Positions 36,815 through 45,312 of a stretch of 64,000 nucleotides of DNA are shown here, in pieces. Each line of letters begins with the position of its first letter. The first letter of the stretch is position 1. Position numbers and translations under genes: made by a program. The stretch spans positions 1-64,000 of the forward strand of contig NZ_JAIVKI010000013.1 of the NCBI RefSeq assembly GCF_020524905.1. The letters run 5' to 3'. Below the pieces are notes generated by a model. The model was not told the DNA's origin. It did not search any database and saw only the letters and a program-made list of their open reading frames with translations. The stretch comes from Microbulbifer variabilis (lineage in GTDB: Bacteria > Pseudomonadota > Gammaproteobacteria > Pseudomonadales > Cellvibrionaceae).

Positions 36815-38292
36815 CTCCCCAGACTGCGGAGAGTAACAAGATCGGACTGGTACCCGCCACGCTGATGGTGGCCGGCAATATGATGGGTTCCGGGGTATTT
36901 ATGCTTCCGGCCAATCTGGCGGTTGTCGGCAGTATTTCCCTGGTCGGCTGGCTTATCACTATCGTTGGCGCCGTATCACTTGCATTGGTTTTTGCCCGCC
37001 TTGCCGCCCTTGACCCCGCTGCCGGAGGGCCCTATGCCTACGCACGCCAGGCCTTCGGCGACTATATCGGCTACCAGACCAACCTGGTGTATTGGCTGGC
37101 CAATGTCATCGGTAACGTCGCCCTGATTACCGCCGGACTAGGCTACATCACCCATTTCTTCCCACCGCTCAAAGACCCCTTTACCTTTGCCCTGGCCCAG
37201 GTGGCACTGATCTGGCTGCTCACCTACGCGAATATCTTGGGGCCGCATATCGTCGGGCGAATACAGTCTCTCACCACCAGCCTGGTTCTGATTCCGATTC
37301 TCGGCACTGCCCTTTTTGGGTGGTTCTGGTTCGACAGCCAGACTTTCAGCGCTGGCTGGAATGTCTCCGGCAAGAGCAATACCAGCGCAATCATGACCAC
37401 TTTAACTTTTACCCTGTGGGCGTTTATTGGGGTAGAGACTGCCTCCGTGTCCACCGCAGTGGTAAGGAATCCCAGTCGCAATGTACCCATCGCCACCGTA
37501 GGTGGGGTGCTGCTGGCATCGGTAGCTTATGTGCTGAGTTCTTCGGTCATTATGGGCATGCTGCCCAACAAGGCGCTGATCGCCTCTTCCGCACCCTTTG
37601 CCGATGCGGCGCGCCTGGCACTAGGCAATACTGCGGCGAATATTGTGGCCATCTGTGCGGCTATCGGATGTATCGGATCACTCGGTGGCTGGATTCTTTT
37701 AGTGGGTCAATCTGCCAAGGCCGCCGCCGATGACGGACTCTTCTCCAAAGCCTTTGCCAAAACCAACTCAAAAGGAGTGCCTTCTGGCGGCCTGACGCTG
37801 GTAGCCATCCTGATGTCCTTGCTGGTGCTCGCTACTATTTCTCCTAGCGCCAGCCAACAGTTCGGCAAGATTGCCTCGGTAGCAGTCATCATGACACTGC
37901 TACCCTATATCTACTCTGCAATCGCTTTGCGAGTGCTCGCCTACGGCAAGATGCCGCACCATCAATACATTCTGTTTACCGTAATACTGCTAATTGCCGC
38001 CATATATTGCTTGGTGGCACTGGTAGGCTCAGATGGACAGCAGACGCGATGGTCACTGATTTTTGTCATCAGCACCGTTATTTTCTATGCGTTGATATTA
38101 AATCGCCGGCGCAGCGTTGAAGAAAGGCACCTACTGCCCGGTGGCCCAGAACCCAGATGGGTACACTATTTTACCCTGGGGGCGACGATCACCGCACTTT
38201 GCGTATTTTTCTGGTATTCAGTTGGCCAATATACGGATTTAGAAATTCGCCTGCGCGATCCTCTGCCACTGGAACAATCAATTAATCACTGA
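36811..38292 (+). CDS. adiC: Arginine/agmatine antiporter (AdiC-type APC transporter)
   Basis: An APC-superfamily carrier with about 12 membrane segments that aligns closely with E. coli AdiC: LMVAGNMMGSGVFMLPANLA, GGPYAYARQAFG, GVETASVSTAVV, VPIATVGG and GQSAKAAADDGLF. The first ATG is 36865, but codons upstream (NKIGLVPAT) match the conserved AdiC N-terminus, so translation probably starts earlier. ATA at 36811, overlapping the adiA stop as ATAG, or a CTG at 36847, are the candidates. It is coupled to adiA. Confidence 0.85.
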   Translation: MAPQTAESNKIGLVPATLMVAGNMMGSGVFMLPANLAVVGSISLVGWLITIVGAVSLALVFARLAALDPAAGGPYAYARQAFGDYIGYQTNLVYWLANVIGNVALITAGLGYITHFFPPLKDPFTFALAQVALIWLLTYANILGPHIVGRIQSLTTSLVLIPILGTALFGWFWFDSQTFSAGWNVSGKSNTSAIMTTLTFTLWAFIGVETASVSTAVVRNPSRNVPIATVGGVLLASVAYVLSSSVIMGMLPNKALIASSAPFADAARLALGNTAANIVAICAAIGCIGSLGGWILLVGQSAKAAADDGLFSKAFAKTNSKGVPSGGLTLVAILMSLLVLATISPSASQQFGKIASVAVIMTLLPYIYSAIALRVLAYGKMPHHQYILFTVILLIAAIYCLVALVGSDGQQTRWSLIFVISTVIFYALILNRRRSVEERHLLPGGPEPRWVHYFTLGATITALCVFFWYSVGQYTDLEIRLRDPLPLEQSINH

Positions 38293-38749
38293 ATACTCGT
38301 TGGATAATTTCAGCTACTCGCTGGGTAATACCATAAGAATTTGATTCCCTATTTCCAGCCACATTTAACACACCAGGTCTATTTTTCTCGATAAATGTAC
38401 GTAATTTTCCGCAGCAGTTTTCCCCGGGGTCAACTATTAAGAACGGTTTGCCCATTTCCCGGCAGAACTGGATGGCATAATAAGTACCGTCGCTGCAGAC
38501 ATTGTCGGTAAAAATTAAAGTCGCATCCGAGTTGCGTATATTCTCCCGCGTTCGCTCCGCCAAATCGTTGGTCTCTAGCTCAATTAACCCAAAGCCTTTC
38601 AGAAATTCTGCGCGTGCTCCCACTTCGGTCAAATAGCCTTTCGGTGCCGCGCCACCTGTGGCAATACCCAGGCATTGCCCAGCGATCAATCCGCCGGTGT
38701 CCGCTCCAGTTTGCCCACCACTGATGATTTTTTCCGGTTTGAAGATCAT
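38282..38749 (-). CDS. Putative molybdenum-carrier-like (SLOG fold) protein
   Basis: A 155-residue protein with the family start IISGGQTGADTGGL, then AAPKGYLTE, DATLIFTD and the GKPFLIVDP segment. This is the SLOG nucleotide-binding fold called putative molybdenum carrier, although binding is not proven for most members. ATG 38749 is chosen over the TTG two codons earlier. Its 3' end overlaps the adiC end by 11 bases in convergent orientation. Confidence 0.85.
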   Translation of the reverse strand: MIFKPEKIISGGQTGADTGGLIAGQCLGIATGGAAPKGYLTEVGARAEFLKGFGLIELETNDLAERTRENIRNSDATLIFTDNVCSDGTYYAIQFCREMGKPFLIVDPGENCCGKLRTFIEKNRPGVLNVAGNRESNSYGITQRVAEIIQRVFSD

Positions 38750-38837
38750 GCTCAAAGAAAACCTATGAAAACCAATAGGATTGAAAATTCCCGCTCAAAG
38801 CCCTACCTTACTCCCGCTTAGTTTGGTCAGCGCGCTT

Positions 38838-39293
38838 ATGAATTACTATCTCCTACTCAAGACATTACACATCCTTTGCGCCATTATCGTACTCGGTACC
38901 GGCACCGGGATTGCCTGGTATACCTTGCGCGGCTGGCTGTCCGGCGATTCACAGGTGATTCAGTGGGTGAGCAAGGAAACGGTACGAGCAGACTGGATTT
39001 TTACAGGCAGCGCAGTACTTGGACTACTGGGAAGTGCCATGGGCATGCTGCTGATTAATCCCGCCTGGATGCAGCAAATATGGCTGCAACTAGCTGCGGG
39101 GCTGACCCTCGCCGTCTTTTTACTGTGGCTACCGGTAGTCTACCTGCAATATCAGTTGCGCTCTCATGCCAACCAGGAGAATAACCACGGTAAAATTCGC
39201 AAAATTATGCGGACATGGTGCCTACTGGGTGCGCTGGCTTTCCCCCTAACGATTGCGATCGTTTACCTGATGGTCTCCAAACCCTCTTTTTAG
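38838..39293 (+). CDS. DUF2269 family integral membrane protein
   Basis: A 151-residue protein with four membrane segments (near residues 5-25, 50-72, 80-102 and 130-148). The start YYLLLKTLHILCAIIVLGTG carries the His shared by DUF2269 proteins. The function is unknown. ATG 38838 is chosen because it begins at the first membrane helix; the upstream frame is short and unconserved. It ends before a strong hairpin at 39601. Confidence 0.75.
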   Translation: MNYYLLLKTLHILCAIIVLGTGTGIAWYTLRGWLSGDSQVIQWVSKETVRADWIFTGSAVLGLLGSAMGMLLINPAWMQQIWLQLAAGLTLAVFLLWLPVVYLQYQLRSHANQENNHGKIRKIMRTWCLLGALAFPLTIAIVYLMVSKPSF

Positions 39294-39706
39294 GCTAAAT
39301 CGGAAACTAAGCAGTCTTTACTTGATACAGATTGCGTACTAAGCCCAACTGACCTACCTTGTGAAAGTCTTATCATCCAGCTTGGCTTTACTGAACGATA
39401 GTCTCTTTTATAAAAGGGGCCTATTCATGATTTTTCTGGCATAGCAGTCCAACAGCATCTGGTATGCCTGAAAAATACTTAAATGCTCAGAAGAGACACA
39501 GCATAAATACTCAGCTTCCTACAATGTGAGAAAACGCTCGACGACCCGCCAACTCGTGTCACGTCCAAATAACTCATATAGAATTTCTTCTTCCCTGAGG
39601 AAAAATATTTCTCAGGCCGAGAAATATTTTTTAGCTGGCTATGAAACGTTAATCCAGCCCACTTTTAACATACCGATAAAAACCAAGCGGCTTTTACACC
39701 TTACCG
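39294..39706. other. Intergenic region between convergent genes
   Basis: Holds the bidirectional terminator at 39601. A 93-codon frame at 39526-39807 on the plus strand is basic and low in complexity, overlaps the nitroreductase end, and is not considered real. Confidence 0.55.
39601..39632. terminator. Strong bidirectional terminator hairpin
   Basis: A perfect 13-base inverted repeat AAAAATATTTCTC / GAGAAATATTTTT with loop AGGCC, with A-tract before and T-tract after. It lies between the convergent DUF2269 and nitroreductase genes and can end both transcripts. Confidence 0.75.
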
Positions 39707-40336
39707 CTAAACGACCCGACAGACTTCATCGAATTCAAAACGAGGATTGCGTGGGTGTAATTTGGCATCCACTCCGTATCCGAGATTACAGAGGAAGTTG
39801 GATTTAATATGGCTCTCAGGGCAGTGCTCCTGTACAAATGCAGGCGCCGAGGATTTATCGCTAAAGAATTCGTGATCCACCAGTGCATTATCAAAACCCG
39901 ACATGGGACCGCAATCGAGGCCGAGGGCCCTCGCCGCCAAAATAAAATAGCCTCCCTGAATTGAACCATTGCGAAATGCCGTGGTTTCTGCCAGCTCTGG
40001 ATTATCGGCAAACCATTCCCGGGCCGGTGCGTGGGGAAACAGCTTGGGGAGATGTTCATAAAAACGCATATCGTGCGCAATAATTGCCGTAACCGGAGCC
40101 GACATGGTTTTTTCAATATTGCCCTCATTCAAGGCCGGTTTGAGTCGAGCCTTGCCCTCCTTGCTCACAATAAAAACAACCCGCATCGGGCAACAGTTGG
40201 CGCTGGTGGGTGCCATCCTGACCAAGTCATGTAACTTTTTCAGCAGCGGCTGCGGCACCGGTTTATCCTGCCAGTAACTATGTGTTCTGGCGTCAAAAAA
40301 TAATTGGTCTTGTGCTGGGGGGGTAATCGGATCCAT
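39707..40336 (-). CDS. rutE: RutE-type nitroreductase (malonic semialdehyde reductase-like)
   Basis: A 209-residue flavin nitroreductase-fold enzyme. [32 protein letters not shown] and [13 protein letters not shown] match the RutE subgroup, which reduces malonic semialdehyde to 3-hydroxypropionate in pyrimidine ring breakdown. No other rut genes are near, so another substrate is possible. ATG 40336 follows AAGGAAA; the earlier TTG is disregarded. No signal peptide. Confidence 0.82.
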   Translation of the reverse strand: MDPITPPAQDQLFFDARTHSYWQDKPVPQPLLKKLHDLVRMAPTSANCCPMRVVFIVSKEGKARLKPALNEGNIEKTMSAPVTAIIAHDMRFYEHLPKLFPHAPAREWFADNPELAETTAFRNGSIQGGYFILAARALGLDCGPMSGFDNALVDHEFFSDKSSAPAFVQEHCPESHIKSNFLCNLGYGVDAKLHPRNPRFEFDEVCRVV

Positions 40337-40408
40337 TCCTGGCTTTTCCTTGTCGGTTTTCTGGTAGAGGTCTATTTTCAAAACGGCTAAGAAACTGCCA
40401 CCAGAGAC

Positions 40409-40870
40409 CTAAGACAGCAGCATCATGCCGAGGTGACAGGCAATCACAAAATAGGTCACGATACTGCGCGTGCGGAAGTATTGCTCCCGACCCGGCAGGT
40501 TCGGATTCAAGCGAGCCTCCATCCAGGCCACAAATGCGAAACCAATTGCGAGGATGGGCAACCCCCAGGCGCTTTGATACAAAAGCAATCCAATCCAGCC
40601 GGCCAGAGCCACTAAATTACTGAGAAATACCAGCGCAATCCGGTGCGGATGACCAGGCCGGTTAAGCGCGCCGCCCCACCAGATGCCACATAAAAAGCTG
40701 AGTATCACCGCGCTGTAAGCGGAAAAAAATAGGCGGGCATCGATGCCCAGCAAGGAGGCTTCGGCTATCTGCAGCAATAGTCCGATAACAAAAGGACATA
40801 GCCCCAAATAAGCCAGGATGTCAAACAGACGGGTATCGACCACCGGCTGCTGATAGCCGCTACTATCCAT
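40409..40870 (-). CDS. DUF3429 family membrane protein
   Basis: A 153-residue inner-membrane protein with five hydrophobic helices. The segment YSAVILSFLCGIWWGGAL, with its GxxWWG pattern, is the usual mark of DUF3429. The function is unknown. It lies 72 bases upstream of the rutE-like gene on the same strand and may be co-transcribed. Confidence 0.8.
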   Translation of the reverse strand: MDSSGYQQPVVDTRLFDILAYLGLCPFVIGLLLQIAEASLLGIDARLFFSAYSAVILSFLCGIWWGGALNRPGHPHRIALVFLSNLVALAGWIGLLLYQSAWGLPILAIGFAFVAWMEARLNPNLPGREQYFRTRSIVTYFVIACHLGMMLLS

Positions 40871-40949
40871 GCTGTCTAATATTCCATACAGTAAGGGAGA
40901 GAAATTTCCGACATCGAAACAACAAGTCTAGCGGCACGGGGAAGTCAGT

Positions 40950-41210
40950 ATGGACAAGGAGAGCAAAATTGACGTCAAACAGGCCTTGCGGGTATTTGAT
41001 CGAGTCACCCGCGAGGGACAGAAAGAAGCCGATGGTTGGCATTATCAGGGTCTGACTGTAAGCACCGACTTTGACGGCTATACCGTCTTCATCAACTCAG
41101 ACAAAGTGAAGCTCACCGTATTTTTTCACAATAAGTTTTCTGTGGACTACGGGAGCGACAGGGATCTGCAGGACTTTAACCGCTTACTGGCCAGTCTGGA
41201 CCAGAGCTGA
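40950..41210 (+). CDS. DUF3081 family small protein
   Basis: An 86-residue cytosolic protein. The segment TDFDGYTVFI followed by VKLTVFFHNKFSVDY is the conserved core of DUF3081, a gammaproteobacterial family with no known role. The start has a proper ribosome site region and the length is typical. Confidence 0.78.
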   Translation: MDKESKIDVKQALRVFDRVTREGQKEADGWHYQGLTVSTDFDGYTVFINSDKVKLTVFFHNKFSVDYGSDRDLQDFNRLLASLDQS

Positions 41211-41233
41211 AGCTGGGCTATATAAAGCGCACC

Positions 41234-41869
41234 TTAAGCTTTGCCAGGCACGCCGCTGTGAAAACGAAACTCGCCATCGCCACTCAGCACAAGCTCCTTC
41301 TCGAGCTGTAACAAGGCTTGCACTCGAGGCTCTATATCCTCATCGGCAGCTTTTTGTGCAAGGTGTAGATAATCGCGAAAGTGGCGGGCTTCTGACTTCA
41401 GAAGTGAGAGATAAAATTTCTGCAGCTCTTCGTCCAGGTGTGGCGCAATACGAGCAAATCGCTCACAGGAGCGCGCCTCAATGATGGCCCCACAAATCAG
41501 AGTATCCACGAGACGCCCAGGCTCCGCGGAGCGCACCTCTGCACGCAGCCCGGCGGCGTAGCGGGAGGCACTGACGTGGGGATAGGCAATGCCGCGCTTT
41601 TCCATAATTGCCAACACCTGCTCAAAGTGGCGTAACTCCTCGCGGGCCAAACGCGACATCTTGTGCAGCAGCTCAAAATCCCCCAAATAGCGAAACATCA
41701 GGTTGAGTGCCGTACCCGCCGCTTTCTTCTCACAGTTGGCGTGATCCACCAGCATCATTTCCGGCTCGGCTAGTGCCGCCTCAATCCAGGCATCCGGGGT
41801 GGCACACAAGAGGAATTTATGGATCGCGGACAAATCGGGAACTAGAGCACTCATGGGATCGGTATTCAT
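41234..41869 (-). CDS. miaE: tRNA 2-methylthio-N6-isopentenyl adenosine hydroxylase MiaE
   Basis: A 211-residue di-iron monooxygenase of the ferritin-like fold that hydroxylates ms2i6A37 in tRNA. The metal ligands are visible in DHANCEKKAA, REELRHFEQV, IEARSCERF and SEARHFRDYL, the ExxH pattern on four helices. Two starts are possible, 41869 or five codons later at 41854; neither has a strong ribosome site. Confidence 0.93.
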   Translation of the reverse strand: MNTDPMSALVPDLSAIHKFLLCATPDAWIEAALAEPEMMLVDHANCEKKAAGTALNLMFRYLGDFELLHKMSRLAREELRHFEQVLAIMEKRGIAYPHVSASRYAAGLRAEVRSAEPGRLVDTLICGAIIEARSCERFARIAPHLDEELQKFYLSLLKSEARHFRDYLHLAQKAADEDIEPRVQALLQLEKELVLSGDGEFRFHSGVPGKA

Positions 41870-42066
41870 CTGGCATCAATCATTTGGCGCGGGATTATAG
41901 CGGCACAGTGGCAGAAAGGCAGGTCCCAAGCTAAATCGACCACCGCATTCTCTAAGCGCAACCCTTAATATGACCGACCGAATGTTATCAACCTGCCCTA
42001 TGCAACCTCTGGGGAACTCGATCCTGCCAGGCAGGGCCCTCAGGATTAAACTGTTAAAATAGACAT

Positions 42067-42096
42067 TTGTTAACGGCTTATTAAGTGCATTAAAAT
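42067..42096 (+). promoter_or_regulatory. Promoter and Ter-like sequence before the Tus-family gene
   Basis: TTGTTA (42067-42072) and TAAAAT (42091-42096) are 18 bases apart. The -35 region lies in ATTTGTTAACGG, which shares 7 of 10 core positions with the E. coli Ter core ATGTTGTAAC. A second similar word, ATGTTATCAAC, lies at 41985-41995. Autoregulation by a Ter site in the promoter is known for E. coli tus. Confidence 0.35.
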
Positions 42097-42125
42097 ATCA
42101 ATTTTTTAAATGGTGGAACTCGGCG

Positions 42126-43061
42126 ATGAAAGACCATCGGGAATTGGCACTCAGCATCCCACCTCTGCTGGAGCGGGTCCACAGCAGCGCTGCAGAGTTG
42201 CGAGACGCTCTCGAACTTCTACAGACTGCCGGCAAGCCCTGGCAGCACTACCTGCTGCAACCACCCTTTGCCTTGGAAGCTGCCCAGTCCTTGCAAGGAA
42301 GCTTTGAGCGCCCTTACTCGCTTGCGGGAGCCCTCTATACCCAACTGGATTATGCCGACCCCCTAGGTACCGGTGGCGATGCGCGAGTAACCCTGCAAAT
42401 CCCCGGTTTGCTCGCGGTCCCACAAAAGACCGTGTCGCTGGCCAAACAGCTCAACAGTGCCAAGGAAGCATTTGCCAATGCCATCGCCGAATACCGTGCA
42501 GCCCTGGCTGAGCGGCCAATGGCCGAGCGAGACCGCAACGTGCGCGAGGTATTGGCGCAGGCAGGCTACCCCCGCGCTCACCTGCGCCAGTGCTACCGCC
42601 TGGTTTTACTCTGTGATGATCACCCCGACGCCATCACCCTTTCCTGGATAAAAGCGCGAAAGTCTATTCGTAAAGTAACAACGCAATGGTGTGAGAAAAA
42701 GCTGGTTCAGATGGACCCAACCGGTGCGGACCCCGGTATCCAGTACCAACGGCAACTGCTCGCCGGATTGCACAAAAGCCAGCAGGATGACCTGCGCCAG
42801 GTGCAGGTGCAGAGCCGTCCCAATCTGCAGGTCGCGGAAATATTCTTTGCGCAAGGAATGGGCGAGGAGGACCAATACCGTCAGGTAGGTTACTCCTCCA
42901 TGCCGGTACTGGTGGCCGCCAACGAGGCCGGGCAGCTACCGGAATTTACCCGGATCGACCATCAACCCAGTGCAAGCCGGCGCCGGCAGAGGCGGGATCT
43001 GGCCATCGCCAATGAGCCTTTCCTGCCAGCCCTGCGGGTATTTCTGCGGCAGCAGCGCTGA
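42126..43061 (+). CDS. tus: Replication-terminus site-binding protein, Tus family
   Basis: A 311-residue protein, nearly the same length as E. coli Tus (309). Segments align by eye with Tus through the DNA-binding core: IPGLLAVPQKTVSLAKQLNSAK with the Tus RLPGVLCYQ region, YRLVLLCDDHPDAITLSWIKARKSI with [20 protein letters not shown], and the C-terminal AEIFFAQ...SSMPVLVAAN with ARVWYKGQ...TPLIALIN. It should bind Ter DNA and block the replicative helicase in one direction. GGTGGA precedes the ATG. Assignment is from remembered sequence similarity, hence moderate confidence. Confidence 0.72.
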   Translation: MKDHRELALSIPPLLERVHSSAAELRDALELLQTAGKPWQHYLLQPPFALEAAQSLQGSFERPYSLAGALYTQLDYADPLGTGGDARVTLQIPGLLAVPQKTVSLAKQLNSAKEAFANAIAEYRAALAERPMAERDRNVREVLAQAGYPRAHLRQCYRLVLLCDDHPDAITLSWIKARKSIRKVTTQWCEKKLVQMDPTGADPGIQYQRQLLAGLHKSQQDDLRQVQVQSRPNLQVAEIFFAQGMGEEDQYRQVGYSSMPVLVAANEAGQLPEFTRIDHQPSASRRRQRRDLAIANEPFLPALRVFLRQQR

Positions 43062-43081
43062 GGGTGATCAGCCGGCGAAGA

Positions 43082-43522
43082 TCACTGTAGGCGCTTTTCG
43101 AGCCAGGTCAGAGATTCCTCGAGGTGATGGCGACACTCACTCTTGAGCTCGCCGTGAGATCCCTCCAAAGCGCTCAGGTCCTCGCACTCCATATAGTCCA
43201 GCAGCTCGCGGTCGGCATCGAGACGCTGCTGAAAGACTTTCCTGGTCTTGTTGTCGGCCAGCAATGGCCCAAGCATCTGCAGAAGCTGCTCACCAGTCTT
43301 CAGGTCAGGGTCCGGTTCCGAGGGCAAGCCGCCCTCTGAGCGAATCGCCCGCTCCAGACGTTGCGCTAGTATCTGCCGCTTAGAGGCAATAGCGCATAAA
43401 AAATCGGCTGCAGCCTGATCTTCGAGCTGTTCCGCCGCAGCCCGGTAGTCATCCTCGCTGCGGGTAAGCGCCATAAACAGGTCATTCAATGCGGCTTGGG
43501 ATTCAGTGCGAATGAGTGTCAT
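43082..43522 (-). CDS. Four-helix-bundle protein, DUF2383/PA2169-like
   Basis: A 146-residue all-helical acidic protein. The pattern of an N-terminal ALNDLFMALTRSEDDYRAAAEQ helix and later CRHHLEESLTWLEKRL resembles the PA2169/DUF2383 four-helix bundle family. The role is unknown, perhaps stress-related. Its start overlaps the lipid-kinase stop by 4 bases (ATGA), so the two are co-translated. Confidence 0.6.
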   Translation of the reverse strand: MTLIRTESQAALNDLFMALTRSEDDYRAAAEQLEDQAAADFLCAIASKRQILAQRLERAIRSEGGLPSEPDPDLKTGEQLLQMLGPLLADNKTRKVFQQRLDADRELLDYMECEDLSALEGSHGELKSECRHHLEESLTWLEKRLQ

Positions 43523-44415
43523 TGCCCTCTCTCTCTTTCATTGAGGAGTTCCTCTGAGTTGCGAGGCACCAAAACTTCGAGTGCCTTGGGAATAACCGAG
43601 AAAGTCGCTGGCGTATTAGTAACCGGTTCTCCATCTGCATGGATCTCCAGACGCGGCTTGGTTTCCACCTCTATACGCTGAGCGCTGGCATTAAAGATTC
43701 TCTTGGCCAAGTGGTGTTTGCCACCTCGTACCAACAGTGCCATGCCCAGCAACTCCATCAGGCCACGTGGACGCAGACAATAAAGGTCAAGCCTGCCATC
43801 ATTAATGCGCGCCTCTTCGGCAACCAGATTCCCACCGCCGTAATAACGGCCATTGCCCACCGCCAGTTGGATTGAACCCATTCGATAGCGCTCGTCGTCC
43901 AACGCCAGCTTAACCCGGAATTTTTGCGCCCGCCTCAGAGCAACAAAGAAAGCCCTCAGGTAACTCAGCACCCCCCAACGTTTTTTTATTTCGGAGTCTT
44001 GTGCCTCTGTCACTTTTACCCCGAGCCCCATATTGGCCACATTGAAAAAGTAGTGGCCATTGACAACACCGAGGTCAATTGGCTGGCGGTGGTTCTCGAT
44101 AATGACATCAAAGGCCTGATCAAGCTCCTCGATGCCCAGTGAGCGAGCCAAATCATTCGCGGTTCCCAACGGCAAGATAGCTAGAGGCAACTGACACTCT
44201 TTCAATACCCTGGCAGTGGAGCTGATAGTGCCATCTCCGCCGCCGACGATCACAAAGTCCAGAGCCTTCTGGCGCTGCCGGATCGCATCCTCAGTTTCTT
44301 GTGGACCCCCGGAATGCAGGATTTCCACTTCTATTCCGTCAGCGCGCAAACGTTCTATACCGCTGTCGATATCCGCTTCGGCACCATTTCGGCTTTTCGG
44401 GTTGATCACGAGCAA
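43519..44415 (-). CDS. YegS/diacylglycerol-kinase-family lipid kinase
   Basis: A 298-residue DAGK-catalytic-domain protein. The nucleotide site is shown by LVINPKSRNG, GGGDGTISSTARVL and LPLGTANDLARSLG, and the C-terminal beta domain ends in LEIHADGEPVTNTPATFSVIP, as in YegS-type kinases. The substrate may be diacylglycerol, phosphatidylglycerol or sphingoid lipid. No ATG exists between the upstream stop and TTG 44415, which is taken as start. It is the first gene of a two-gene unit. Confidence 0.85.
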   Translation of the reverse strand: MLVINPKSRNGAEADIDSGIERLRADGIEVEILHSGGPQETEDAIRQRQKALDFVIVGGGDGTISSTARVLKECQLPLAILPLGTANDLARSLGIEELDQAFDVIIENHRQPIDLGVVNGHYFFNVANMGLGVKVTEAQDSEIKKRWGVLSYLRAFFVALRRAQKFRVKLALDDERYRMGSIQLAVGNGRYYGGGNLVAEEARINDGRLDLYCLRPRGLMELLGMALLVRGGKHHLAKRIFNASAQRIEVETKPRLEIHADGEPVTNTPATFSVIPKALEVLVPRNSEELLNERERGQ

Positions 44416-44550
44416 TGCTCGGCGAGAATTTTTTTGATTTGAGCTGATAGCCGGTTCTCCATTACCGGGAAAGGTGTATGAATTCTAAAGGGATAAGCTG
44501 CCCCAGGAAAACACCGATCGAGGCACGCAATGGTAAATAGCGAGAAGCCG

Positions 44551-45006
44551 TCAGTCTTTTTGCAGGCCAGGGGCAATAAAACGCTGGTAATAAGCTACAG
44601 ATAAAGCGTAGAAATCCTCATCAATGCGTCGGCGAACTTCCACCAGACTCAGCCCCTTGGCCTGGGCGGTCGGCCGCAGCCCAAATGTGCTCAAGTCGCC
44701 AATCTGGCTGGCACCCGCCCGCAGTAACTCAAATACCCAACAATAGGCACTCTGACTATCATCAAAGCGAATCTGCTGATGACGTAACTGAGATAGCAAC
44801 AGGGATTCATCAATGATTTCCAGCTGACTGCGCACGGCATTGGTTAAATAGCCTTCACGCCGGGAGGCAATAATGCGGCGCTGCTCCTCGGTATAGGCAT
44901 TCCAATCGATCACCTCGTGGGCAAAGCGCTTGCAGCCACGGCAGACATCATCACCAATTCCCGTTGAGCAGACACCGATACAAGGTGTACGGACTTTTTT
45001 GTACAT
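44551..45006 (-). CDS. DUF1289 domain protein
   Basis: A 151-residue protein whose N-terminus carries the DUF1289 four-cysteine motif TPCIGVCSTGIGDDVCRGCKR, likely a small metal-binding knuckle. The C-terminal 90 residues are helical and not recognised. ATG 45006 is preferred to the TTG just before it. It is a single gene on the minus strand. Confidence 0.8.
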   Translation of the reverse strand: MYKKVRTPCIGVCSTGIGDDVCRGCKRFAHEVIDWNAYTEEQRRIIASRREGYLTNAVRSQLEIIDESLLLSQLRHQQIRFDDSQSAYCWVFELLRAGASQIGDLSTFGLRPTAQAKGLSLVEVRRRIDEDFYALSVAYYQRFIAPGLQKD

Positions 45007-45312
45007 CAATTAACCAGATTTAGCCGATCAGGCAACGCAGGCCTGGATTAGAATTGCGCGTAGACTATTTTGTTTCGGCCCCTAAGAAAAGAGGCCGGAA
45101 AGCTGCAGTGATCGCAGTAAAATTCGCCCTACGAATAGTCGAAATTCACTTAAATTATTGATTTTTCGATAAACTTAACAGCTGTAGGGCTTTGCTGTAG
45201 TATTCGCCACCCCGCCTTCAGCGGCCTCGAAAAAAAAATCCCGACAGAAGTACAAAGATCGGGAATTCCACCCGCTGTTGGTGCCACCCCACACACCAAG
45301 AGGGACTTATCC
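45007..45312. other. Leader and promoter region of acnB
   Basis: About 300 bases between divergent genes. AT-rich DNA around 45140-45180 probably contains the acnB promoter, but no clean -35/-10 pair stands out. A run of nine A's is followed by an inverted repeat CCCGA (45240-45244) / TCGGG (45259-45263) in the leader, which could be an mRNA hairpin. Confidence 0.4.

Noticed and set aside
39526..39807. 93-codon frame after the DUF2269 gene
   Set aside because: It spans a strong terminator hairpin and overlaps the end of the nitroreductase gene; no ribosome site or family match.
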